Positions 10,971 through 23,751 of a DNA stretch of 64,000 nucleotides are shown here, piece after piece (the first letter of the stretch is position 1; each line of letters starts with the position of its first letter). The DNA comes from Bubalus kerabau (Eukaryota; Chordata; Mammalia; Artiodactyla; Bovidae): assembly GCF_029407905.1 (NCBI RefSeq), contig NC_073641.1, forward strand, positions 13,623,001-13,687,000, given 5' to 3'. The notes under the pieces were generated by a model. It searched no databases. It had not been told where the DNA came from and saw only the letters and a program-made list of their open reading frames with translations. The position numbers and the translations under genes were made by a program.

Positions 10971-13900
10971 TTTGAAACTCTATTAATTTTTAATAGAATT
11001 AAATCAGCCTAGTTCTTAATGTGCTATTATCACTTGAGAGGATGTTTGTTCTCAAAGGGCATATTTTCTGTTAGACAAATGTCCATACCCTAAGCAGAAA
11101 CAACTCATGGGATCTCTAGTCATAGTATGATGTTTTACATCCATTAGTCTAGCCCTATTCTGAGCATCAAGGAAAGAGTTAGGGGTAACCAAGTCAACGC
11201 GATAGTCTTGACTCTAAGCTTCAGATTGTCCCAAAAGCATCTGGACAAATTCCAAACAAAAAGAGAAGATGGTGATGATAATTGCAGAAAGAAGAAGAAG
11301 AAAAAAAGTATTTAGCAAAATTTTCTCTCTGTTCCCATGGGCAAAGAAAACCACAGGCTAACTTTCCCAACAATTCAAAACCCATGGCTTTACAGTATCT
11401 GGAGACACTGCCAGGGTGTCTCCTAGAGGCAGCAGCAGAAGCCAGGTGTTGGTCCTCATTTTATTGCTGTCTTCTGTCTACTCCTAGATGATACAGAGTT
11501 AGTCTTTTCCATGAGCTCCTCGTGAATCTGCAAACATCATGCCTGGAAGCTGCATGTCAACATGCATGGGTTTTGCTGTATTCTATTCCTTTGGATATTG
11601 CAAAGCTTTCAGTCTGTCTGATGGAGCCCACCCCATGCATGACATAGAAATCCCACATGTGCTCTGCATTTATCAACATTTCAGGGGCATTTTTGTCAAT
11701 ATTGATGTCCCTGCAATCAGAATGATTGTAGCACAAAGCTTGTTCCTCAATTGATGGATCAGGCTTTCGCTGCCCTAGACCTGAAGAGAAAGAACAGATC
11801 CGCCTCCTGAACATTTGGGTCCTGAATAGATGCTGCTGCTGTCCATTCCATTAGGTCAGGTGTAAGGAGCAGAGAATGAAACAGTTTGCTAAGTAGGATT
11901 TTAAGGAAGAGATTCTCATACCCACTGACAACAGTGAAAATTCAGAGAAGGCATCGTGACAGAATCTCAGTTTCCCACTTCTCCCCCTGGAACGGTGACC
12001 ACTCTTCACTGTTCTGATGGCATTTTATAGTTGCCACGTGCTTTCCAGTTTTTCACACTAATGCTGAATGCTGCTACACACTCTTCCCATCATGATCACT
12101 CTCTTAACAGTGAAAAGGCTGGGTTTTTAGAACAGGCAAGAATCTGAGGCAATTTCATCTGGTTCTGCATCTGAATAATCTCTTGGATAGAAGTGGCCGG
12201 AGTAAAACCTAACTCCTTGTTTCCTAACCAAGGTTCCCTCAAACACGCTTTCTCTAAGGAACCTTCCTTCTCTATGCTAACTTGTTTTCTTCTTAATTAC
12301 ATACAGGAGTTATTCACTCATTCTGTTATCTGTGCAGGGTTGAATCCTCACTGTGATCTGGGGGCCCGTAGGGCAAAAATTATACTTAACATTTCTTTAC
12401 ATGTCTCCTGCATAGTCCTGGGCATGCAGCCGATCCTCTAGGAGTTCTTGTTGACAAGTGATGGATTGCTGGCTTTCTCGAAATGCCAGTAATTTTCTCT
12501 CAGTTCCCATCATTAAGTTCCCATACTCTACTCTATTTTTATAGTTACTTCATATATTTCTCTATTTTCTTAGTGTATATGCTCCACTAAAAATGTTTCT
12601 CTGTAATTTTGTACATTTGTTGCTTAGTGTTTTTTAAAGTGTATCTTTGATCTATCTATCTGCTGCTATTCTCCACAACAATACATAAGCTCCATGAAGG
12701 AAAAGAAAATCTTTCTTTTTAAATGACAAAAATAACCAGTGTATTACACAGTAGTAATTCAAAAATTCCTTTTTTAAGCAAATGATTGGATAATTTCTAA
12801 GTCATCCTAAAGTAAAACAACCTCTAAGAGGAGGTGGGATAGCTTATCCACTGCCATTTTTCCTCTGGCCACCAAATACCTTCCGTGGGTAACTCAACTG
12901 GACAGTGTGGTCAGGTTCTCAGAGTTGTCTCTCCCTCGAGAATCAGATACGAATTCCACAACAAACACACACGCATACATACACACAATGGACATTTACA
13001 TTACTGTGGACAAACCCTAGAGTTTCTTCTGAGGACTAAAACCTATATGCAATCTACAACATTCTCTGAATTTTGAAACCATTTAATGTCACTGGTACAT
13101 AGTATTGACACCAATAAAAATGCATGTATCCATTTAATAGTGTTTTTTTTTATTGCTCCCTTATAATCTGACAATGGTGATGCTTTCATGAGCACTCCAT
13201 TTCATATGAGTAGATTCTAAGCAGCCGGACAATACTCCAAATTTCTGCAAGGCATCTGTCAACCATTTCAGATGAAGGACAATTTTCAAGTTATGTTTCC
13301 CCCATTTTGTTTGTTGTTTGGAATTTTGTTTTGAATGTTTTTTGGGGGGATGGGAGAAGGAATCTGCCAAAATTGAATTTAAAAGAGTTGGGCTATTTTC
13401 TCTGGCAAAATTTCATTGGGTAAGGTCAGTGAATAGCACCTGCTTGTCTTGTGAATTTGCATTAACAGAACAGTTATGGATTTATTCCATACCTAATGTC
13501 AACACGTTGTCTCAAAAAATGCCCATAGGGAGGGTCTCTCATCATTTGTCATCTGGGCCTGTCTGCTCTTCTGGCTACTCTTGAAGGCCATCTGGCTACT
13601 TAATAAAACCGGTACATCTCTTGGGGCTGTTCAGTGATGCCTACATGCAATTTAGCTTTTTCATAGACTTTTCCATATCTGTCCTGACAAACATACTGTG
13701 TGCTTCCCAGAAAACATCCCTTGCCTCTTATCTAATTTCTTTGCTCTGAGTCTTGAAAATATATATAAGGGCTTTAGTGTGTATGAACAAAAACATATTG
13801 AATGCATAGTAATTGGCAGTGGGAAGAAGGTGTAAGATTGTGTTCTTGGTTCTTTTCAAGTATGTGGAAAGCAGAGTCTGTACTTTATGATCCTCTGTTT

Positions 13901-14055
13901 TAATATGAACAAGACTTGGGATGGGGTGGAGATTGACTATGGAGCAACTGACTGGTTCCAAGGACACTACACAAAGCCTGAATGTATGGGCCTCTTGGAG
14001 TTTCTTGCAAACTCCCTTCCTCTAATCGGGACTCCAATCTGTCTTCTGGGCCCAG
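10971..14055. other. unassigned DNA, about 3.1 kb
   Basis: No SINE, LINE or LTR of recent age. Around 12685-12790, 'aagctccatgaaggaaaaga' hints at a decayed L2 end. Short frames reach 96 codons with no recognisable domain. The absence of ruminant-specific insertions makes this one of the cleaner stretches. Confidence 0.45.
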
Positions 14056-14250
14056 CTTGAAGTCCTCATTTATTCAACAGGTATCAAATATTTATGGATT
14101 ACCTACCGTGTGCCTGGCCGTAGGCTAAGTGTTGGGAAGATAGTAAAGAATACGAAAGAAAATTTCTGGCCCTCAGGGAACCTACCTTCTAATGGGAAGT
14201 GTGAAACAGACAAAATGATAAATCAGCCAATACATAAACAGGACAAATAA
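14056..14250 (-). mobile_element. L2 LINE 3' end
   Basis: Plus reading 'catttattcaacaggtatca', then 'gtgtgcctggccgtaggcta' and 'ggccctcagggaacctacct' is the antisense L2 3' terminus, starting at its end. Diverged, ancient. Confidence 0.75.
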
Positions 14251-15461
14251 ATCAGGCACGATTGGTATCCCCTCTTTCCTCCTCCCCCCATTCCCCTTGG
14301 CATTCACCTCTACACACAGAGGGCAGTTTCCTGCCAGTACTTGTGACTCTGCCTAAGGGCTTTTTTTTTTTTAATGGTCAGGAGACTGTGCTTGGCCCCT
14401 GAACAGAACAAGCTGGAAAGGCCAGAATGTCAAAACTCCTCAATTGATGGTAGACTGGGTTCAGTATATAAATTCTCCAGCTTCCTTGCCATTCAGGTGG
14501 GACAACTCTGAGATATGTTTCACGCTGCTGTCAGCAAAAATTATGAAAGACTTTGAAACAGGCAAAAGAGATGAATTCGAGATGCGGTCTGGCAACCCTT
14601 GGGGCTTTGTCTCTTTTCGAAGGGTGTGCAGCTTGGACAGTCTTTAACTAGATACTCCACCACTCTGCAGAGGCATATGCTAATTTGAAGAGTATTGATG
14701 GTGAAGCCAGTGTTTCCCACTTATGACAAAGTCAATGGATTTTTATCCAGCAGAGAATAAGTTAAATTTTCACTTGACCGTGTTGTAACATCTTACTGGT
14801 TCCCTTGTCAGTGAAGAGTTGAACACAAGCTTTATACATGTTTATGTTTACGTGAGAGACATGATTTGCCTTTTGAAAAATTTCCTGCAATACTCCTTTC
14901 CAGAGTTCCCTTCCAGAGTTCCCTGGCAGCACTGAGCTCCTCTTGTCTTCCTTCTTTTTCCTACCTCCCTTCCTCATTTTTCACCTGTTTCCTGGGATTA
15001 CCTCCTAAAGAAAAAATTCTTTAATTCTTGGGCTTCAGGAGAAACCCAAGACAACAAATCAGTCCTACATTCTGCATTCCTGAAGTAGCACCCATCACCT
15101 CCCTGACCTTTCCTCCTGCAGTACCTGTAACATTCTGTGACCATTTTGTGAGAAAAGGGGAAAGGATGTGCTGGCTACTTTAGAGACTGAGGTATAGAGA
15201 CACAAATAATGGAAGTAAGAGGATTTGGCAGTAGGAGGTCAAACCACAGAGGACCTTGAGATGTAATTCCTCCTCCAGGACTTGGACATCTTCAGTGAAG
15301 CTACTAAACTTAAAAAATGCTTTGATGTCAGTCAATTTCTGACTCTGAAGAAGCAGAACTTAATGTCTGTGGATGGTACAGGGACAGAACTGAAACCGCA
15401 GGAAAACAGAAGCAGAGAAAATGATATGGAAAAGTCTTCATTTGGGAACCTCGAGGCAGGT
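14251..15461. other. unassigned DNA
   Basis: About 1.2 kb without a recognised element or coding signal. A short poly-T run occurs at about 14361-14372. Confidence 0.45.
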
Positions 15462-15475
15462 GCAGTGAAATCTTT

Positions 15476-15748
15476 GCTGCTGCTGCTAAGTCACTTCAGT
15501 CGTGTCCAACTCTGTGTGACCCCATAGACGGCAGCCCACCAGGCTCCCCTGTCCCTGGGATTCTCCAGGCAAGAACACTGGAGTGGGTCGCCATTTCCTT
15601 CTCCAATGCATGAAAGTGAAAAGTGAAAATGAAGTCGCTCAGTCGTGTCCGACCCTCAGTGACCCCATGGATTGCAGCCCACCAGGCTCCTCCATCCATG
15701 GGATTCTCCAGACAGGAGTAGTGGAGTGGGGTGCCATTGCCCTCTCCG
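15476..15748 (-). mobile_element. BOV-A2 SINE
   Basis: The minus-strand BOV-A2 is a dimer of two BovA monomers. Its 3' (GCA)n tail appears as 'gctgctgctgctaagtca' at the left. A perfect 14-bp TSD, gcagtgaaatcttt, lies at 15462-15475 and 15749-15762. Near full length, so a recent bovid insertion. Confidence 0.96.
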
Positions 15749-15858
15749 GCAGTGAAATCTTTAAGAAGGTCCTAATAACAAAAACATGACCCTCTAGTTG
15801 GTCTGTGTCCATTATCTTTTCTTCCTCAAGAGACTTTAAGATGCAAGAACAGATATAG

Positions 15859-15911
<53 letters not shown>

Positions 15912-15941
15912 TGTGTATATATATATATACATATATATATA
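15859..15941. repeat. compound (TA)n(TG)n(TA)n microsatellite
   Basis: TA units, then TG units with one interruption, then TA units again. The 97-codon minus frame across it encodes only Tyr-Ile/Thr-His repeats and is an artefact. Confidence 0.97.
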
Positions 15942-17289
15942 AATCTTATTCTGTCCCTTTTAGAGACTTAGTACAATATATTGCCCCTAGCCCTTGGTGA
16001 ATTATAATGGGCAATTCGAAATCTAAAGTTAGCAGTATTAATAAACCAGATTTACGCAGACAAACTAACAGAAAACCACCGTTAACATATAGAGTCTATA
16101 AACGGACGCTGGGCAACAATTTGACAAGGTATAACCCAGGATCAATGAGAGAGGAAAGTAGATTGGTTGAATGCTTCTTGTGGAGTTTCTAAGACTCTAG
16201 ATTTTTCTAAAAACTCTATGTCAGTGTTCCATGGCTATAGGCAACTGGGGGAAGCTGGCAGATAGGAGCATGATAACTGCATGACAAAGCCAAGCTACCT
16301 TTCCTAAAGGATGTTTGTCTTCTTATTTGCTAAGGTGGGCAGTAGTACGAATCCAATTTGTCTATGAGATCAACCACTTAGAAGTCAAATAGAAACAGGG
16401 CACAATCATGCTTTAGCACTTTGGAATCAGAGTTACATCAGTCATACACCTGTTTTGCTCATCGTGGTCCTACCTGGTACATTGATAAACCATTACTGAG
16501 TTGGAATTTATCCCAAGACTGAACATTTTGGGGCCCAGACTCTTTCTGACTGAGAAAGGCTGCTAGAGAGCAACAAAACGTTAGAAGGATCTCGTTCTTA
16601 ACAATATTTTAGTGGAATGAAACATTCTCATGGATAGAGAAACATTTTGGCTTAAAAATCTATTCATTCCTACTGTGAGTTTAAAGGTCCAGTACTATCG
16701 TTTGTGGAAAAATAAGCCAGACTTGAGAGTTGAAGGAATGTCTTACAGATTAATGGATAAGTACATAAGGAACAAACAGCCAGGTTCTCTTTCAGTTGGG
16801 TTGTTCTTTACTATGGATCTATGTTGAGAAATTTCAAGAAACTAGAGAAAATGTCTTGGCAAGACCGTGCTTTGCAATTCACTATAACATATGCTAGTTT
16901 TGATTGTAAGAGAGCTTCCATAGGTGGCTCCTGTGTCAGAATTAAGATATTGGTCAAAATATCCAAGCAGGTGAGACATTTCACTAATACGAGCCGATTG
17001 AGACTTTTAAGACCTGGGGAAATGTGGATATCTTAAGGCACCATCTCCTAGTTCAGGACCCAGCACAAAATAATGTTTAACTAGCCTTTAGTGGTTGACA
17101 AGCACACTCTTGAATTTGTTAGCTATGGATCATGGACATCTTGACCCAGAACACAATCTTTGTAATGCAGTCCCTGGACCAGCAAATAGAAAGAAAATGT
17201 TGGGAAAACAGCCAGCTTCCTTGCCAAATAAAGAACGATCATTGTTACAGGAGAAAGACCACTCTGATCTTGCATCAGGCTCTCTCCCA
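15942..17289. other. unassigned DNA with a CpG-bearing 61-codon frame
   Basis: No repeat recognised. A plus frame at 16007-16192 starts MGNSKSKVSS, with A at -3 and G at +4 of the ATG. It contains five CpGs in about 92 bases, which is high for this AT-rich setting. The start resembles an N-myristoylation signal (Met-Gly-x-x-x-Ser), but the rest has no recognised domain and stops early. I do not call it a gene. Confidence 0.4.
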
Positions 17290-17645
17290 TTCTGGGCTTC
17301 CCTCTGTCCCTCGAATAGCCATGCTCTTCTTGCCCTCTGGGTTTTACACATGCTATTACTGCTGTATCCCACCTTCCCTTCAAGATTCATCTTGAGCATC
17401 ACTTCTTCAAGAAACCATCTCTGAAATTTTCAACTGAGAAAAATCTCCCTAACACACACTTGCATAGTACTGAACACCTAGCCTCTGTGGTGTTTAGCAC
17501 AGTTGTGATCTTGATGCTTGCCCTCTTCCTCCAGTAGCTCCATCAAGGCTAGAACTGTATCTGCTTTTCCTCACCCATGTGTCCCTAGCACCTAGCATGA
17601 TGCCGAACACTTAGAAGGTACTCAAACACTTGTTGCATAAATGGC
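17290..17645 (+). mobile_element. L2 LINE 3' region
   Basis: Plus-strand L2: 'cctcgaatagccatgctctt', then 'aagattcatcttgagcatca', then 'tgtccctagcacctagcatg' and 'ggtactcaaacacttgttgc' at the end. Order and spacing fit the L2 3' end. Ancient. Confidence 0.8.
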
Positions 17646-18132
17646 TTCATTAGGCTCCCTATAAACTTATCCACCCCCACCTTGCCTTGATGCCCTTGAG
17701 AATCTTCCCAGATGTTGTCTCCCAATTTCTACTTCTCTTTTTTGCAAGTGGTCACTTCTGTGAACCCTTCACTTAGGGTTTCTTCAAAACTCTTTGCTCA
17801 AATGTTCTCTGGATTTCTAAGTTCCTTTTGTTTACCATGAGCACAATTTCTCCTTTGCTCAAGGGAATGGTGTTTGGGGATAGTGTGACTTGCCAGGTCA
17901 AATTATCAATCAGACTTTGAATTTAATTCCCCTGCAACATCAAGGTTTGCAAATATCCTCCATTTCTGTCTCCTCATCCACCCTAATTTGAGACTCCAGT
18001 GATAGCCCAAGAAGAATCGTCCTCCCAAGGAACCCAGTTTTAAATCCTTCCATTTCTCTGCGTATTGCTCCTGAGGTCATTACTGCTCTTTATATGGTTG
18101 ATAAGAATCACTACAAAGAAGATTCCACATGC
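17646..18132. other. unassigned DNA, possibly more L2
   Basis: Pyrimidine-rich text such as 'aaaactctttgctcaaatgt' is faintly L2-like, but too diverged to call. Confidence 0.35.
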
Positions 18133-18348
18133 TGTATGCTAAGTCTCTTCAGTCGTGTCCAACTGTTTGCAACCCTATGAACTGTAGCCCGTCAGGCTCC
18201 TCTGTCCATGGGATTCTCAAGGCAATGAAGTGGAGTGGGTTACCATGCTCTCCTCTAGATCTTCCTGACCCAGGGATTGAACCCATGTCTTTTATGTCTC
18301 CTGCACTGGCAGGCTGGTTCTTTACCAGTAGCACCACCTGGGAAGACC
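18133..18348 (-). mobile_element. Bov-tA SINE
   Basis: Minus-strand Bov-tA from 'tgctaagtctcttcagtcgt' to the tRNA head 'accagtagcaccacctggga'. The B box reads 'cagggattgaaccc'. No clear TSD. Confidence 0.93.
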
Positions 18349-18965
18349 CAAGAGATCACTCACTGCCTTTTTCCCAGGGACTCAAAATAAGGACCTTTAC
18401 CAGGCATTGAAATAAGGAAGTGTTACTATTATCTAATGACTCAAAAATTAAATCTGTGCCATCTGCATGAAGTAGAAAATAATTTAAGTGTGAGTCCATC
18501 TATTAACCCTGATATGTGCACAGAAGCAGAGGCACCATGGCCTGCCAGTCAGAACCCAGGCCCCCCGGGGTGGGGGTGAAGGAGGGGTACCTCTGACCTG
18601 CAGGTGTATCTTCCCTTTGCAATTTTCCCTAAGTTTTACATTTGGGACAATCTATCTTCTCAATGGTCTTCTTTATGATTGCTATTTGATGTCAGTAAGC
18701 AGCAAAAGGAAAGCAGGTCTGCTGGCCCTTTGCTGATGCAAGAGTTGGTCTGACCAACCTAAACTGCTATGAGAACAGCTATGGATCCTTATAAGAAACT
18801 GAACCCAAAGCTTCAATATCCAAACCCTGTGCTTCTAATATTCTCCTTAGGCTTCCAGAATGAAATTTCTCATCCTTCTTTCCTTTGGCTGACTATCTGG
18901 CAGGGTTAGGTTCTTATGTAATGGGGAAGTGGGTAAGGCAGGAGCAGGAACATGACTACTGCATT
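18349..18965. other. unassigned DNA
   Basis: No repeat or coding signal recognised. A short GC-rich patch with a C/G run lies at 18560-18580. Confidence 0.45.
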
Positions 18966-18984
18966 TATAAAAAAAGGACATTCT

Positions 18985-19120
18985 TTTTTAAATTTAACTT
19001 AATTTGTAATTGGAGGGTAATTACTTTACAATATTGTGATGGTTTCTGCCATACATCAAGATGAATCAGCCATGGGTATACATTTGTCCCCTCTCTCTTA
19101 AACCTCCCTCGCTCCTCCCT
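18985..19120 (-). mobile_element. L1 3' tail, truncated
   Basis: Minus-strand L1: a T-rich start, then 'taattggagggtaattactt', 'gaatcagccatgggtataca' and a pyrimidine-rich stretch. Flanks around 18966-18984 and 19121-19136 (tataaaa...cattct) look like an imperfect TSD with A-run length change. Confidence 0.85.
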
Positions 19121-19136
19121 TATAAAAGATCATTCT

Positions 19137-19635
19137 GGACTTGGTGGTCCAGAGCTACAGCTGAGTTATATAACATGAAGTTGAGACAGCATGGAAGGTG
19201 GAAAGACCACGTTCTTACTGATTGACGACCCTATTTTCAAGATGGCAGAATAGCTAGCTGTATTTAGAATTATTTTTCTCATTCCAATATCCTAGAGTTC
19301 GTGTTTAACAAGATGTGATAAAATATCTAATCACTACTAAGTGTTTGTTTATTCGATTTTTAGTACATAGGTTACATGGCTCTGTGGAAATAGAGAAAAG
19401 TCTTCGTTCAGTCTCTGCCCTCATTTATCTCATAGTCATTTCTTCTTGTGATTTGACTGCTTTCTGAGGACATCCTTTACTTTATCCCTATTTTCCCCAT
19501 ATTTCCTACAAACAGGAAACTATCCCCACACTTCTTATGAATAGGAAGGGCTTTATTAGATTTGAGTTAAACATTTAGAGACAGAGTACATTCCCTATAG
19601 CATCACTTTGCACTCCAAATGAACTGCCCCACTAT
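19137..19635. other. unassigned DNA
   Basis: No feature recognised. It may include the far 3' UTR of the L1M that follows. Confidence 0.4.
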
Positions 19636-21600
19636 TAACGATGCTAGATTGAGTATCAGGAACAGTCCAATCCTTCCATTACTAATTTCTCCCCTTTGAG
19701 TACTAGAGTGCAGTTTGAGCACCATACCAATGTTGAGCTCTTCATCAACCATCTACCTGATGGTTTCAGCCTCAAGATCTTTGGCACATGGTATCAGATG
19801 GAGAACTCATCCTTACTGATCAGCAGTGATTGATCTGCCTGAATCAAAACTTTCATTTGTGGCTGCACAGCAATGATTTTATAAATTTATTATTTTCATA
19901 TGTATCAATTGTTATCCTTTTGTAAAGCAGAGCTCTCCCTTACCAACTGAATTTGTTTGGTTCCAGAAACACAGTTTCTTCCAGATAGACAGGATAATTG
20001 CTAACCTTTCGCCTTTTAAGTTATTAATTGTCAAAAGTTGATTTGGTTTAACAGTCTCCTCAAATAGTGACCAACGTATTTTTTTTCTGTCTTTCTCTTT
20101 GAGCATTCTTGGAGAATCATGGGTTTTCATTTCATAGTAACAAACAGTATTCTTTCTGATGTTCAAATTGTCATATCTTTGGCTAGATGGAGCTTCAAAA
20201 AGCTGGCTTCCATACCATTTGATAAGATCCCACTAATCTGTGAAAGCTTCTTTTGCTCATCATTTGTACCCTCCCTACCCTAAACCAGAAATCAGATACA
20301 TCTTAAAGGCTCTTGGTTCCCTTTGGGGGAGCCATGATATTAAAAACCTGGGCATGATGAGTGTGGATGCTCCCAAGGTGACCTTCTCTCTAGGCAACTT
20401 CTGTGCTAGAGAATAAATAACATGTATTTTAAACTACTAGCTCATACTGATATTTCTAATTTATTTTTAACATTTTAATTTTACTTCTTTGATTTTGTAA
20501 CTAAACTTTTCTTTCACTTCAGAAAATTTTAATTCTAACAACATTAATAAAAATACTGAATGTCGTTTAGAACTTATTCATGGGTTTTGTCTATGGAATA
20601 TATCCCACAACAAATATACCTTCTACCCCACTTTCCTCCCCTGTGGTAATTATTTTTACTAAATATTTGTTTGTACTAGCAAAGAATAAAGGATTCTCCA
20701 GAAAAAAAGCTCTGCTCCTTCATATTTTTTTATAATTATAAGCAAATGCATGTGTTCTTACCATCCCACTTTCTCACACAAATAGTAGCAAATAAATAGC
20801 AGTTATGTTCCTTGCATTCTTTTTGTTCCTTGTATTTTTAACATACAATGTCTTAGGGATCTCTGCATCTTAGTATACAAGAATCTAATATGTTTCTTTT
20901 CTTTTTTTTTAATGGTTGCATGTTACTATATTCTAAGAATGTATTAATACTTTTCTCAACCAAGTACCCTACTGCCTTCACTTAGGTTTGTACTGGCAAC
21001 CTTTTGCTATTATAAACTGCGTCACAATGAATAATCTTCTCTATACATCATTTTGAACTTGTTCAGGGTTATCTGTAGGCAAGATTCTTAGCAGTGAGAT
21101 TTCCGAAGCAAACAGCAAAGGCATCTGTAATTTTGTTAAAATCTCACTAAATCTCCTTGCTTCAAGGTTACCAGGTTACTTTAGTTTTGCACGTCCACCT
21201 GCAATGTATTTGTCTATTTCCCAATAGTCTCACCAATACATGCAATGTTGGGGTATTTTCCACTAAAGTGCAAAATGTGATCACTGTACTAATTCAACTT
21301 TCTCTTATTATGAATGAGTTAGCACCTTTTCAGTTGTTTAGAGCCATTCATATCTCTTCTTTTGTGTATGTGAACTGCTCATGCCCATTTATTTTACTAT
21401 CACTGAAAAAATTCACCTGAATTTCTAGATGTTCTTTGTGTACTAAGATAATAAGGGAGATTAGCTCTTGGTCTGTGGCATGAATTGCTAATACTTTTCC
21501 AAGTTTTGGCTTTGCTTATGGTGTTTGCTTTTATGCTGAATTAAAAACAAAACAAAACAAAACACTGTCTTTTTAAAAAAAGTGATTCTGGATTTCCAGT
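19636..21600 (-). mobile_element. ancient L1M, 3' UTR and ORF2 end
   Basis: Antisense order fits one old L1: a 3' UTR part ('cttcaaaaagctggcttcca', 'ctctgcatcttagtataca'), then the reverse complement of the ORF2 C-terminal region ('taatggttgcatgttactat', 'ctcttattatgaatgagtta', 'ctcatgcccatttattttac', 'tttgcttatggtgtttgctt'). Many substitutions and no open frame. An L1M subfamily cannot be assigned by eye, and the left limit is uncertain. Confidence 0.65.
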
Positions 21601-21615
21601 TGCTCTTAAAGTCAT

Positions 21616-21786
21616 ATATGCATAAAGGGAAAGTGAAAGTTGCTCAGTTGTGTCCAACTCTTTGCGACCCCATGGACTATACAGTCCATGGAATTCTCCA
21701 GGCCAGAATACTGGAGTGGGTAGCCTTTCCCTTCTCCAGGGGGTCTTCCCAACCCAGGGATCGAACCCAGGTCTCCCGCATTGCAT
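21616..21786 (-). mobile_element. Bov-tA SINE, head truncated
   Basis: Minus-strand Bov-tA from 'gaaagtgaaagttgctcagt' to 'ggtctcccgcattgca'. The B box is present, but the A-box end of the tRNA head is missing. It lies at the edge of the L1M remnant. Confidence 0.9.
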
Positions 21787-22195
21787 ACTTGAATGCAATT
21801 CCAATATGTGTTAATAAAATCTTAGGGAAAAATGTTGTTTCACATTTGATGTTTGCTGGGACCTTTCTTAGAGATATTATACCATGCATTTTGTGGTGGT
21901 TTAAAAGAAAAGCATGTGTAAAACAAATCCTATAGCTTGGAAGTGTAGAGGAGTCAAGAAGAATGTTGTGTCCCACAAGAGATGATACAAATAATTCCAG
22001 ATGCTTGGGGTAAGACCCAGACTCTGGCCATAGAGGGGTAGCAACATAGGAAGGTAGAGTGAAGATAAGAGTCCAAACATGACTCCAGACTGACTCAGAC
22101 TGTTCTCCCTTGATTTCTGCAGGCTCATTCTCTCCTGGTGCCCTCACACTCTTCTAGTCTTTCTCATATGGACACACTAGCGCTTCTCCCTGAAT
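21787..22195. other. unassigned DNA
   Basis: No recognised element. The minus frame of 156 codons (21677-22147) runs from here into the Bov-tA and is a chance frame. Confidence 0.4.
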
Positions 22196-22639
22196 AATCT
22201 CACTAATCCAAAAACACTCAAGATTGAACTTCTAGTCCAGGCTTTTTCAGAGACCCAGGCCTGACTCCCCTTGCCTGCAGAATGCCCTACCTGAATGTCC
22301 CTGGATAGCTTAAAATGCACATGTAAGTAAACTGCATTTATTATTTTCCACCACATTTCCTGTTTCTTATGTCTCTTCCTATTTGGGTTACTGTTATCAT
22401 CATCTGTTCTAGTCACCCAAGTCCCAGATCTGGGAAATAGCTGAAATCCTTCATCTTACTCTCACTCAATTCCATAAATTCCTCTTCTTCATCTCAGTCT
22501 TCCTTCCCTGTTAACACAAAGCCTCTCTCAGTCCTTCTCCATATAAATCTTGATATGGCATTGCTTTTATTAAGATAATTGCATGGCTTTCCTCTGACTA
22601 TAGAAGACTAAAGACCTAATTCTTAAACTAATAACAATA

Positions 22640-22815
22640 AGTTTACACTAGTTGAGGAGTCATTTTGTGCCAGTCACTGTTCTAATCACATGTATTACCA
22701 CACGGTATTTAATTCAGTTCTCATAGCAACTTTATGGTGTATGCAGTATTACAACCCTCATTTCACTTATTAGGGAACTGAAGAACTTGCCCTAGGTACC
22801 TTGGTGAGTAAGTGA
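22640..22815 (-). mobile_element. MIR SINE inside L2
   Basis: Plus reading 'ttttgtgccagtcactgttc', then 'ctcatttcacttattaggga', then 'aagaacttgccctaggtacc' is the reverse complement of a nearly complete MIR. Confidence 0.75.
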
Positions 22816-22842
22816 TTGGAATAAGAATTAAAAAGCAACAAC

Positions 22843-23010
22843 CAAGTCCTACTGTATAGCACAGAATACTATATCCAATCTCCCGGAATAACCCAAAATG
22901 GAAAAGAATATTTTAAAAAAGAATGTATGTATGTGTTTAACAGTCACTTTGCTGTATAGCAGAGATTGGCACAGCATTCTAAGTCAACTATACTTCAATT
23001 AAAAAATAAG
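22843..23010 (+). mobile_element. L1 3' end inside L2
   Basis: The run 'aagtcctactgtatagcaca' to 'agtcaactatacttcaatta' plus an A-rich tail is the end of an artiodactyl L1. Short flanks 'taaaaagca' and 'taaaaaagca' may be the TSD. Confidence 0.85.
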
Positions 23011-23751
23011 GGTAAAAAAGCAGATTGATTGCAGAGTTTTTCTCCCTCCCTGATGACCTTCCTGTCTGTTCTGGCTTCATCTTCTACCATTTTCTTTGTT
23101 TCATCAGAAATTCCTTCTACCTCTTTTCTGAACTTATGATATTGTTTCTGGTTTCTATACCTGTGAACACACAGGTCCCTCTGCTTTCTGTCTGAATCTC
23201 CTCAGATTCCCAGGAAACTCTTACACATCACTTTGAGAAGCATTCAGCCTCACATGGCAGATTTGATTCTGACTTCCACAGAGTTCTTAAGACACCCTTC
23301 ACCTTTATCCCTACTAGAACAGTATCATCCTGTATCCCTACTGTGACACTCATTTTAGGACCTTGCAACAATTTTGGATGCATGATGTTTTCTCATGAAG
23401 TCTAGGTTCTTGGAAGACAAGAACTATGCCCAAATAAGTATATTCAATATATGTTTACTGAATGATGAAGTGTATAATAAATGCTGCCCACCATCTTACA
23501 GCCCTAGATATGAGGTTGACTCTCTCTTCTCAACTTCCAAAGCTATAAATAAAAGTTTTAATAGCACTTGGAAAAATGCAGTACTCCCCCCAACTGCCAA
23601 TGTTATCCCAATCTCCACATTTTTTTTCCCCTACAACTTGTGTCTTGTCTTTGAGGAAATGGTGTATTTTTTTTTTTTCTCTACTTTATTCCAAGTGAAG
23701 TTAATTTAGTTCAAAGACCCCTAGATGTGACCATTTATGGAAAGATAGCGC

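Larger units (their letters stand above)
22196..23490 (+). mobile_element. L2 LINE split by MIR and L1
   Basis: Two L2 segments in the same orientation lie in the right order. The first (22196-22639) has 'gaaatccttcatcttactct' and 'aagataattgcatggctttc'. The second (about 23020-23490) has 'gaccttcctgtctgttctgg', 'ggttcttggaagacaagaac' and the 'tatgtttactgaatgatga' end. A MIR and an L1 tail sit between them. I infer one L2 copy opened by two later insertions. Confidence 0.6.

Noticed and set aside
15639..15932. 97-codon minus frame with Tyr-Ile and Thr-His repeats
   Set aside because: It is translation of a TA/TG microsatellite running into a BOV-A2.
17095..17424. Overlapping frames of 86-109 codons on both strands
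   Set aside because: The region runs into an L2 and the products have no domain character.
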